Positions 16,759-23,743 of a DNA stretch of 46,917 nucleotides are shown one piece after another (position 1 is the stretch's first letter; the number at the start of each line of letters is the position of its first letter). Origin of the DNA: Lachnospiraceae bacterium (GTDB lineage Bacteria > Bacillota > Clostridia > Lachnospirales > Lachnospiraceae); the NCBI GenBank assembly GCA_022510705.1, contig JAFLSX010000013.1, positions 1 to 46,917 of the forward strand. Reading direction: 5' to 3'. Both the position numbers and the translations under genes were made by a program. The notes beneath the pieces are model-generated. The model worked only from the letters and a program-made list of their open reading frames with translations. It was not told the DNA's origin and searched no databases.

Positions 16759-17550
16759 ATGCAGGTGAGTAAAAATACCACGATCTATATGGGACAGAAC
16801 AAAGCAAACCTGCGCCATATAGAGGAAGCGGGACAGAAAAACAGCAAAAAGAGTGGGAGCTTCAATATGGCCCGCATGTTGAGTGGGCAGGAAGACAGTA
16901 TTCTCTTGAAGAAGCAGCTTGCCCGCAAGCAAGCTTATAAGATCGTCGGGGATACTTTTGCGTCCGAAAGACAGCTGGATGCAGAGCAGGATGCCCGCAG
17001 GGACAGGCAGCAGGATATCATCTCAGAAAAGCGGGAGATAAAAGACCTCATGGCGGCTTATGAGGATATGCCGGAAGAGGAAATGACCGAGGAAATGCTC
17101 GCCGAAAAGAGAGAGGCGATGCAGCAGTACCAAAAACAGCTTGACGCGCTGGATGCCGAAATGGGAAATCTTCACAGAGCCATTCATGATACCGAGCAGG
17201 GAAGATTAGAAAAATCACCTATGGGGGAAGCTCAGGAAATGGCTGACGAAATTCTCGAAGCTGCCAGTCAGGAAATCATCGGTATGGTATGGGCGGAAGC
17301 TAAGGACCATATCGACGAGGAGCAGGAGAAGAGAGAAGAGCTGGCTGAGAAGGCTGCCGAGAAGAAGGAAGAGCTGGAAGAGAAGCTGGAGAAGGCAAAG
17401 GAAGACCGCGAGGAAGCGGAGGAACTCGCCAAGGCTATCAAGGAAGCAACTTCCATGGACGATGTCAAACGGGAGATCAACGAAATGTTAGACAAGATGA
17501 AGTTGATCGAGGAAGATATCAAAGGCGCCAAGGTAGACGAAACGCTGTAA
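16759..17550 (+). CDS. Coiled-coil protein of unknown function
   Basis: A 263-residue, highly charged protein behind the ribosome site AAGGAGG. It has no signal peptide or membrane helix. Residues from about 65 to 150 and from about 190 to 255 are Glu/Lys/Ala-rich heptads predicted to form long coiled coils (KREELAEKAAEKKEELEEKL). The N-terminal 60 residues (MQVSKNTTIYMGQNKANLRH) are more polar. I do not recognise a family; such proteins are common and uncharacterised in Lachnospiraceae. It is monocistronic, with a strong terminator behind it. Confidence 0.75.
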   Translation: MQVSKNTTIYMGQNKANLRHIEEAGQKNSKKSGSFNMARMLSGQEDSILLKKQLARKQAYKIVGDTFASERQLDAEQDARRDRQQDIISEKREIKDLMAAYEDMPEEEMTEEMLAEKREAMQQYQKQLDALDAEMGNLHRAIHDTEQGRLEKSPMGEAQEMADEILEAASQEIIGMVWAEAKDHIDEEQEKREELAEKAAEKKEELEEKLEKAKEDREEAEELAKAIKEATSMDDVKREINEMLDKMKLIEEDIKGAKVDETL

Positions 17551-17568
17551 ATGCATAAAAGCATATTT

Positions 17569-17605
17569 AGGACGTCCAAAGAATTTCTTTGCGGCGTCCT
17601 TTTTA
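17569..17605 (+). terminator. Rho-independent terminator after the coiled-coil gene
   Basis: AGGACG (17569-17574) pairs with CGTCCT (17595-17600), with inner pairing of CAAAGA and TCTTTG, followed by a T run. Confidence 0.8.
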
Positions 17606-17679
17606 TATGGAATGAAGGGTATAACTGACTCCAAATTGGCTAATAATTATAATTAGTTCTCACAAATTTTATAAAAACT

Positions 17680-17706
17680 TTAGCACTCGACAATTGACAG
17701 TGCTAA
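17680..17706 (+). promoter_or_regulatory. CIRCE operator (HrcA binding site)
   Basis: TTAGCACTC, nine bases, then CAGTGCTAA: the CIRCE inverted repeat (TTAGCACTC-N9-GAGTGCTAA) with a single mismatch in the right arm. It overlaps the -35 box of the hsp20 promoter, so the HrcA repressor would block polymerase until heat shock. hrcA itself is not in the window. Confidence 0.9.
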
Positions 17707-17722
17707 TAATAAGTGTTATATT
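17694..17722 (+). promoter_or_regulatory. Sigma-A promoter of hsp20
   Basis: A perfect -35 box TTGACA (17694-17699) and TATATT (17717-17722) are 17 bases apart. The -35 box lies within the CIRCE element. Confidence 0.85.
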
Positions 17723-17799
17723 ACAACTAGAACAAATAAAGCAAAGCAGTGAAGTATAATGCATTGACCACTGCATGATAAAGAATGGAGGAATGAATT

Positions 17800-18261
17800 A
17801 TGATGTTACCCAGCATTTTTGGAGAGAGTTTATTTGATGATTGGTTTGATTTCCCCTTTGGGAGAGATTTCTGGAGAGAGCGCCCGGTATCTGACAAAAA
17901 TCAGCTGCTCGCTAATTCCAAAAATCTGATGAAAACGGATGTGAAAGAGAAAGACAACGGTTATGAGGTGGCGATCGATCTGCCCGGTTTTAAGCGGGAA
18001 GAGATTTCGGCTAACTTGGAAAACGGTTATTTGATGGTTACCGCCGCCAAGAATGAAAGCAAGGACGAGAAGGATGAAGAAGGTAAGTATATCCGCAGGG
18101 AGCGCTATGCAGGCAGCTGCAGCAGAAGTTTCTATGTGGGGGATGCCGTTACGGAGGATGAGATCCATGCGAAATATGAGGACGGTATTTTGAAGCTGAC
18201 TTTCCCCAAGAAAGAGACAAAGCGGGTAGAGCAGAAAAAGTTTATTGCCATTGAAGGCTAA
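17800..18261 (+). CDS. hsp20: Hsp20/alpha-crystallin small heat-shock protein
   Basis: A 153-residue protein. An N-terminal arm rich in Phe/Trp/Asp is followed by the alpha-crystallin domain (about residues 43-142) with the class signature EDGILKLTFPKKE. The C-terminal IxI motif is seen as IAI in FIAIEG. Small heat-shock proteins form oligomers that hold unfolding proteins for refolding by DnaK/ClpB. Of the two adjacent ATG codons, 17800 is spaced eight bases from GGAGG. The CIRCE operator upstream shows HrcA control, as for groE and dnaK. It is monocistronic, with its own terminator. Confidence 0.96.
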   Translation: MMLPSIFGESLFDDWFDFPFGRDFWRERPVSDKNQLLANSKNLMKTDVKEKDNGYEVAIDLPGFKREEISANLENGYLMVTAAKNESKDEKDEEGKYIRRERYAGSCSRSFYVGDAVTEDEIHAKYEDGILKLTFPKKETKRVEQKKFIAIEG

Positions 18262-18299
18262 TATCATTGCAGAGAAAAGTCAGAATAGCAGGAAAAGGA

Positions 18300-18335
18300 A
18301 AAGCCATCGGCGGGTTACCCGTCGGTGGCTTTCTT
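18300..18335 (+). terminator. Rho-independent terminator after hsp20
   Basis: AAAGCCATCGGCGGG pairs with CCCGTCGGTGGCTTT around a short loop, followed by a weak T-rich stretch. It lies 23 bases before the convergent degV stop and could serve both strands. Confidence 0.8.
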
Positions 18336-18357
18336 CGTCGTGTAAATGATCATTACC

Positions 18358-19236
18358 TTAATCGGCTTTCTTTTGTCCGTAATATAAAACACCTAGAGCG
18401 CCGGGACCGGCATGGGTACCGATGCTGGGGCTGATGTCGTTAATGATAATATTGGTAAAAGCCGTTTCCTGCCGGATCAGACCGGCAAGGGTATGTGCAT
18501 CCGCTAAGCAGTTTCCATGCACAATACCCACCGGCAGAGAATAGTCGGTATTCTCTTCTAAAGAAGCTAACATGCGATTTACCAGCTCATGTATAGACTT
18601 ATTTCTGCCGTGGGCGGTTCCTCTTGATACAAGAGCGCCGGCTGCATTTACATAGAGCAGAGGCTTTAAGTTCAGAGCGCTGCCCACAATGGCAGTGGCT
18701 TTGCTGACCCGTCCGCCTCTCTGCAGATGGAATAAGTCATCTACGGTGAAATGGACATTGATATGGCTCTTGAATTCTTCTATTGCATCTACAACCTCTT
18801 CATAGGAGGCGCCGCTGTCCTTTAAGTCATTGGCATGAATAACCATAATGGCTTCACCCAGAGAAACATTCAAGGAGTCAATAACGGTAATTTTGGCATC
18901 GGTATATTCTTCCAGCAGCTCTTTTGCCACCATGCAGACATTATTATAACTGCCGCTCAATGCGGAGGAAAATCCTATATGAATAATGTCATATCCTTTA
19001 TCCAGCAAAGCCCGGAACTTCTCTTCTATAACAGCGGGATTGTTGGCCTGGGAAGTGGGGAGCTCACCGGCCCGCATACGTTCATAAAATTCTTTAGGAC
19101 TCATATTTAATTCATCGCCGTATACAGTATCTCCGAAAGCATAGTATTGGGGAATAATGGTAGTCTGCAGTCTGGCAATGTACTCTTCAGGTAGATCGGA
19201 ATTGGAATCCGTAGTAATACAAAAGTTTTTCATCAT
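18358..19236 (-). CDS. DegV family fatty-acid-binding protein
   Basis: A 292-residue two-domain protein. The N-terminal domain begins ITTDSNSDLP and carries SSALSGSYN, the segment that contacts the bound acyl chain. The C-terminal domain contains LQRGGRVSKA and GPGALGVLYYG. DegV/FakB proteins hold a fatty acid for phosphorylation by the FakA kinase so that exogenous fatty acids enter phospholipid. No fakA is in the window. Two ATGs stand in tandem at the start; the second (19233) is about equally possible. A good promoter lies upstream on the reverse strand. Confidence 0.93.
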   Translation of the reverse strand: MMKNFCITTDSNSDLPEEYIARLQTTIIPQYYAFGDTVYGDELNMSPKEFYERMRAGELPTSQANNPAVIEEKFRALLDKGYDIIHIGFSSALSGSYNNVCMVAKELLEEYTDAKITVIDSLNVSLGEAIMVIHANDLKDSGASYEEVVDAIEEFKSHINVHFTVDDLFHLQRGGRVSKATAIVGSALNLKPLLYVNAAGALVSRGTAHGRNKSIHELVNRMLASLEENTDYSLPVGIVHGNCLADAHTLAGLIRQETAFTNIIINDISPSIGTHAGPGALGVLYYGQKKAD

Positions 19237-19281
19237 TTTTCGACCTTTCTTTTTCGGTTTTCCATAAACAGATCAGCAATG

Positions 19282-19310
19282 AGTATAGCACAAAATAATT
19301 TTAAATGCAA
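19282..19310 (-). promoter_or_regulatory. Sigma-A promoter of degV
   Basis: Read on the reverse strand, TTGCAT (19310-19305) and TATACT (19287-19282) are 17 bases apart, 46 bases before the degV start. Confidence 0.7.
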
Positions 19311-19404
19311 ATAATATAAAGAAATTGGTTTGTACGCAAAAATGATTGACTTTACAGGGATAAGGCAGGAAAATAAAAGCAGAAATACCATAGAGGAGGC
19401 CGCC

Positions 19405-20367
19405 ATGATATATACGATCACTTTCAATCCGGCGTTGGACTATATTGTATCCGTGGATGATTTTAAGATGGGCTTCACCAACCGTACGGACAGCGAGCTC
19501 ATGCTGGCAGGAGGAAAGGGCATCAATGTTTCTGTTGTGCTGCAAAATCTCGGACAGGAAAATACGGCATTAGGCTTTATTGCCGGCTTTACCGGAGAAG
19601 AGATCCGGCACAGATTAGAGAGAAGGGGCTGTCGGACGGAGTTTATTACGCTGCCGGAGGGCATATCCCGTATTAACGTTAAGCTGAAAAATATAGAAGG
19701 AACGGAAATAAACGGCAGGGGACCGGATATTGACGGGGAAAGCCTGGATAAGCTCATGACCAGACTGAAACAGCTAAGAGAAGGGGATGTGCTGGTACTG
19801 GCCGGGAGCGTTCCATCCTCTGTACCCGCTTCCGTTTATCAGGATATCTGCAGGCTGCTGGCGGACAAAGGCATTATGGTTGTGGTGGATGCGGCGGGTG
19901 AGCTGCTGTTGAATGTCCTGGAGTTAAAACCTTTTCTTATCAAACCAAATATTCATGAGCTGGGAGAGATTTTTGGCGTGAGTCTGAAAACGGCTGCGGA
20001 TGTGATACCTTATGCGAGAAAGCTGCAGGAGAAGGGCGCAAGGAATGTACTGGTCTCCATGGCCGGAAAGGGCGCAGTTTTGGCAGTGGAAAACGGACAG
20101 GTATACACTGCACCGGCCCCGGAAGGAAAGCTTGTAAACGGCGTAGGGGCCGGAGATTCCATGGTGGCCGGCTTTTTAACCGGTTTTTTGGAAACCGGAG
20201 ACTATAAAGAGGCCTTTAAAATGGGCGTGGCAGCAGGCAGTGCCAGCGCTTTTTCAAAGCAGCTGGCCACAAAAGAAGAAGTGGAAAGGTTATCGTGCAG
20301 AATTTCTTCCATTAATTTAATAAAAGTGCAAAATTATTGTAGCAATATGTCGATTTATCCTGTATAG
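19405..20367 (+). CDS. fruK: 1-phosphofructokinase / PfkB family sugar-phosphate kinase
   Basis: A start at 19405 (MIYTITFNPALDY) is set by the ribosome site TAGAGGAGG seven bases upstream; the frame is open further upstream but without support. The 320-residue protein has the PfkB signatures: GGKGINVSVVLQNLG near residue 37 and the catalytic GAGDSM with Asp251. The FruK/LacC group phosphorylates fructose-1-phosphate or tagatose-6-phosphate to the 1,6-bisphosphate. No PTS fructose genes are adjacent, and the galactan locus downstream makes a tagatose-6-phosphate role conceivable. The last roughly 25 residues, after KEEVERL, look unlike the family and may be a read-through tail. Confidence 0.85.
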   Translation: MIYTITFNPALDYIVSVDDFKMGFTNRTDSELMLAGGKGINVSVVLQNLGQENTALGFIAGFTGEEIRHRLERRGCRTEFITLPEGISRINVKLKNIEGTEINGRGPDIDGESLDKLMTRLKQLREGDVLVLAGSVPSSVPASVYQDICRLLADKGIMVVVDAAGELLLNVLELKPFLIKPNIHELGEIFGVSLKTAADVIPYARKLQEKGARNVLVSMAGKGAVLAVENGQVYTAPAPEGKLVNGVGAGDSMVAGFLTGFLETGDYKEAFKMGVAAGSASAFSKQLATKEEVERLSCRISSINLIKVQNYCSNMSIYPV

Positions 20368-20445
20368 TAAAATTGTTGGCAACCGGTGTTTTTTTCATGC
20401 ATAAAATATCCGGGGACCAAACATTTTATAAAGGAGGATGAAAAA

Positions 20446-21360
20446 TTGAAGGCTAAAGACGTTTACTTTAAGACAATGATATTTGTATGGCTGAAGTTGG
20501 CGTTGGGCGGTGCGCTGCTGTTGGTTTCGCTGATCCTGCTGGCTATTTGTTTAGGACTTGGCAGTCTGGGCGGCGGAAACGGCATGGGGATTGCTTTAAT
20601 TATCTGGCTGTTGCTGGTTTGCGTTTTATACGGTGCGGTAAACCGTTACGTGGGCTATATGCTGAAAGCCGGACATGTGGCCATGGTGACTACGGCCGTA
20701 ACGACCGGTACTCTTCCGGAGAACCAGCTTCAGGCAGCAGTAGGCATGATTAAGGAGCGTTTCGTTACTGCCAATGCGTATTTTGTGATCGACAGGCTGG
20801 TAAGCGGCGCAGTCAGCCAGCTGCAGAGAGGATTACAGAAGATAGATGATATACTGGGCAAGATTCCCGGGGTCAGCTTGATCGTATCCTTTTTACAGCT
20901 GTTCGTACAGATCGCGCTGGATTATGTGGATGAATGCTGTCTTGGTTATACCTTTTTACATAAGGAGCAGTCAGCATTCAAGAGTGCGGCAGACGGTGTA
21001 GTAATCTATTTCCAGAACTGGAAGAAGCTCTTAAAAGATGCGGCTATCATGACCGTGATCGTTATGGGTCTTTCCTTACTGGCGTGGCTGCTGCCCTTCC
21101 TGTTGTTTACCGCAATCTTTGCAGCTTTTGGTATTCATTGGATTTTTGCATTGGTTATCGGTATAATTATTTCCGCGGTAATCAAGAATGCATTTATTGA
21201 CAGTTGGATGATGGTAAAGATGATGGTATCCTATATGGAAGTAGCTCCTACCACCGAGATTACCTTTGATCTGTATAGCAAGCTCTGTAAGCTTTCCCGT
21301 AAGTTCAAGAGCCTTTTCGAAAAAGGACAGCAGGAACAGCCTTACAACGCACAGATGTAA
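20446..21360 (+). CDS. Polytopic membrane protein of unknown function
   Basis: A 304-residue hydrophobic protein. The TTG at 20446 (MKAKDVYFKTM) is chosen because AAGGAGG lies eight bases upstream; the upstream in-frame ATG has no ribosome site. Membrane helices are seen at about residues 12-40, 45-66, 142-162 and two to three between 198 and 255. A conserved-looking loop (FKSAADGVVIYFQNWKKL) precedes the last group. The C-terminus is hydrophilic. I cannot assign a family with confidence. It may be co-transcribed with the kinase 78 bases upstream and is followed by a clear terminator. Confidence 0.75.
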   Translation: MKAKDVYFKTMIFVWLKLALGGALLLVSLILLAICLGLGSLGGGNGMGIALIIWLLLVCVLYGAVNRYVGYMLKAGHVAMVTTAVTTGTLPENQLQAAVGMIKERFVTANAYFVIDRLVSGAVSQLQRGLQKIDDILGKIPGVSLIVSFLQLFVQIALDYVDECCLGYTFLHKEQSAFKSAADGVVIYFQNWKKLLKDAAIMTVIVMGLSLLAWLLPFLLFTAIFAAFGIHWIFALVIGIIISAVIKNAFIDSWMMVKMMVSYMEVAPTTEITFDLYSKLCKLSRKFKSLFEKGQQEQPYNAQM

Positions 21361-21389
21361 AAAGCTCACAGTGTTTAGACATGATTTTG

Positions 21390-21430
21390 GGCATAGCTTC
21401 TTTGGAGCTATGCCTATTTCATTTTATTTT
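21390..21430 (+). terminator. Rho-independent terminator after the membrane protein
   Basis: GGCATAGCT (21390-21398) pairs with AGCTATGCC (21406-21414) around a seven-base loop, then a T-rich run. Confidence 0.85.
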
Positions 21431-21508
21431 ACAAGAGAACCTTTTGTTTCTTCAAAGTTTATGATATGCTGAGAATAAGTGAAATTATTTTTGCGTGGGA
21501 GGTCTGAT

Positions 21509-22231
21509 ATGGCTAGATACATAGAGGATGCGGGAATCAATCAACCGCTGGATGTAGTCAGCATGGTAATGGAAGATTATATTTATCATAACCACTATAC
21601 TCGTACTGACTGGAATGGCGAGCCGGTTTACAGCTGCCGGGATGCTTTCGGAAAGGAAAGATATCTGGTATGGTCCTATGCCAGCGGAATTCTGCATCTG
21701 GAGGCATGGCTGAAAGATGCCTTTGGAAAGGAAGCGAATCTGAGTGGGATTGGCAGCGGAAAAAGCGGCAAAGAGTTTCAGAAAAGTTTGGAAGAACTGT
21801 TGAACAAATTGCGGACACATTCAGGAGATACGGACAATATAGGTTATATTGGAGAGGACCCCTTTATGCATCACGAGGAGGTGCAGGCCCAGCCCATAAG
21901 CGAGCAGGGCTGGTCTAACGGCATCCCGGGAAATCCTTACGGAGTGCCGGGCGCTCCCGGCGGTATCCAAGGTGTGCCCGGAGGCATACCTGACACCAAT
22001 GCCTCTGCGGCTTTGGTATTGGGAATAATTGGACTTTTACTGGGTGCGTGCTCTCCTATAATTGGACTGATACTGGGTATTGTCGGCAAAAACAAATGCC
22101 ATATGGCGGATACCTCGGTGGGAACGGGAAAAACGGCGAATATAATTTGTACCGTAGCCATTATACTGAGTATAGTGATGTTGTTAGTAGAGTTGTTTTG
22201 GGGGATTGGAGGAATGATCTCAATGGGATGA
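21509..22231 (+). CDS. Membrane protein with collagen-like Gly-Pro segment and two C-terminal helices
   Basis: ATG at 21509 (MARYIEDAGINQ) follows TGGGAGG; the in-frame GTG 30 bases upstream lacks a ribosome site. The 240-residue protein has a soluble N-terminal domain (about 1-110), then a Gly/Pro-rich collagen-like segment (GVPGAPGGIQGVPGGIP, about 145-163), then two membrane helices (about 170-193 and 211-230) of the kind seen in DUF4190 proteins. I do not recognise the N-terminal domain. The stop codon overlaps the next gene's ATG (ATGA at 22228), so the two are translationally coupled. Confidence 0.75.
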   Translation: MARYIEDAGINQPLDVVSMVMEDYIYHNHYTRTDWNGEPVYSCRDAFGKERYLVWSYASGILHLEAWLKDAFGKEANLSGIGSGKSGKEFQKSLEELLNKLRTHSGDTDNIGYIGEDPFMHHEEVQAQPISEQGWSNGIPGNPYGVPGAPGGIQGVPGGIPDTNASAALVLGIIGLLLGACSPIIGLILGIVGKNKCHMADTSVGTGKTANIICTVAIILSIVMLLVELFWGIGGMISMG

Positions 22232-22857
22232 AACTGTTATACGGGACCGGAAATTCGGCCAAACTGCAGTCCATGCGAAACAGGCTGTGCGGACTGCCCG
22301 TGGAGCTTATCGGATTACGGGAAATACAAGAGGAAACGGGTATTGTTGTGTATCCGGGCGAAAATGGCAGTACGCCTTTAGAAAATGCACGACAGAAGGC
22401 AAGGGCCTATTATGCGGCATATAAAATGCCGGTGTTTTCCTGTGACAGCGGTCTTTACTGTGAAGAATTACCCGACGAGTTACAGCCGGGTGTGCATGTG
22501 CGAACAGTAGGAGGAAAGTACTTATCCGATGAGGAAATGCAGCAGTACTATGCGCAGCTTGCAAAAAGGTACGGAAAGCTGACAGCCCGCTACCATAATG
22601 CCATCTGCCTGATCATGGGAGAGGGAGAAGTCTATGAGAAAATGGATGAAAGTCTGGCTAGTGAGACTTTTATCCTGACGGACAAAGTACATCCCATAAA
22701 AAAGAAAGGATTTCCCTTGGACAGTCTGTCGATACATATTCCATCCGGCAAGTTTTTTTATGATCTGGAGGAAGAAGCGGTGAATAAGGTTGCTGTGGAA
22801 GACGGGTTTCTTCTGTTTTTTAAGGAGATACTGCAGGACCGGACCCCCTGCTCATAA
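22228..22857 (+). CDS. HAM1/RdgB-like nucleoside triphosphate pyrophosphatase, divergent
   Basis: I start at ATG 22228 (MKLLYGTGNSAKLQSM), which overlaps the upstream stop. The 209-residue protein opens with the HAM1-family beta strand and GTGNSAK, equivalent to the ATGNxxK phosphate loop. It keeps the FSCDSGLYCEEL segment, equivalent to the usual ADDSGL metal site. Family enzymes hydrolyse dITP and XTP to keep them out of DNA. The later segment is GFPLDSLSIHIPSGK where classical RdgB has GFGYDPIFxPxG, so the base pocket differs and the substrate may too. The coupling to a membrane protein gene is unusual. Confidence 0.8.
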   Translation: MKLLYGTGNSAKLQSMRNRLCGLPVELIGLREIQEETGIVVYPGENGSTPLENARQKARAYYAAYKMPVFSCDSGLYCEELPDELQPGVHVRTVGGKYLSDEEMQQYYAQLAKRYGKLTARYHNAICLIMGEGEVYEKMDESLASETFILTDKVHPIKKKGFPLDSLSIHIPSGKFFYDLEEEAVNKVAVEDGFLLFFKEILQDRTPCS

Positions 22858-22896
22858 GAGAAATCATAAAATATAAAAAGGAGATATAAAAGAAAA

Positions 22897-23682
22897 ATGA
22901 AGAAACGAGCATTCATAACGCTCAGCCTTACGGTTTTACTGGGAGTGAGTGCGTGTGGGACCGGTACCCCATCTGTTCCGCCTCTCGAAGTCGGGGATTA
23001 TCCTGCAAACACAGCTCCTGTAGAAGAAACGGATACAACGGAAGAAACCGAAGAGACCAATATCGAGGAAGAGATTGTGGAGGAAGATCTTCCGGAGGAG
23101 ACGGTGGAAGAAGAACCCGGCATCGATACTTGGAATCTGGATTATGATAATACTTTTCATGGGGAGTGGGGTAAAACTGCCTGGATAGATGCCATTCCAC
23201 TGGTAGAGGAACCCGAATCGGCCAGATACATAGTCCATTTTGTTGCGCCGGATAAGAGCATTATTTCCGTCACCTGGGTCGGACCTGTCGGATTGGGCGG
23301 TGACGGCGGCATATCAAGAGACAAAAGTACATTTATGTTCAGTACGGAAGATTTGAACTACCGTTTTGAAACCTGGGGCGGCAGATTGATCAAGGGGGAC
23401 TACTTATTAAAAGATTTGAATCCGGTGACGATCATGGAAGATTGGGATGCGGTTGAAGACTCTTTTACGGTGGTCGAAGACAGTGAAACAATCTATATTG
23501 TCCGTTTTGAGGCGGCTTATGTGAGTGACGGTATTTCTTATCGCGGATATACTTATTTTATTGACTATCTTGATAGAATGGAAGAGTATCTGTTTGCCTA
23601 CCTTGTAGAAGAATCTTTATTTAATGAAGAAGAGGCCATGGCGGTCGTCAATAGTATTGAATATTACGAAGAAGAGAAATAA
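22897..23682 (+). CDS. Lipoprotein with acidic linker, unknown function
   Basis: A 261-residue protein with a lipoprotein signal peptide ending at the lipobox VSAC (Cys20). Residues from about 38 to 75 are a Glu/Thr/Val-rich low-complexity linker that should hold the C-terminal domain away from the membrane. The C-terminal domain (about 80-261) is beta-rich and aromatic, with no catalytic motif I can recognise. It lies 39 bases after the pyrophosphatase gene behind AAAAGGAGA, probably in the same operon. It is exported and lipid-anchored on the outer face of the membrane. Confidence 0.8.
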   Translation: MKKRAFITLSLTVLLGVSACGTGTPSVPPLEVGDYPANTAPVEETDTTEETEETNIEEEIVEEDLPEETVEEEPGIDTWNLDYDNTFHGEWGKTAWIDAIPLVEEPESARYIVHFVAPDKSIISVTWVGPVGLGGDGGISRDKSTFMFSTEDLNYRFETWGGRLIKGDYLLKDLNPVTIMEDWDAVEDSFTVVEDSETIYIVRFEAAYVSDGISYRGYTYFIDYLDRMEEYLFAYLVEESLFNEEEAMAVVNSIEYYEEEK

Positions 23683-23688
23683 GCCATA

Positions 23689-23717
23689 TTGACATGGTTT
23701 GCGAATATTGCTAAACT
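23689..23717 (+). promoter_or_regulatory. Promoter of the carbohydrate locus
   Basis: A perfect -35 box TTGACA (23689-23694) and TAAACT (23712-23717) are 17 bases apart, immediately after the lipoprotein stop and 27 bases before the 613-residue gene. I see no CRE-like catabolite operator close by. Confidence 0.65.
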
Positions 23718-23743
23718 TCAAATTAAAAGGAGGGTAAGACAAA

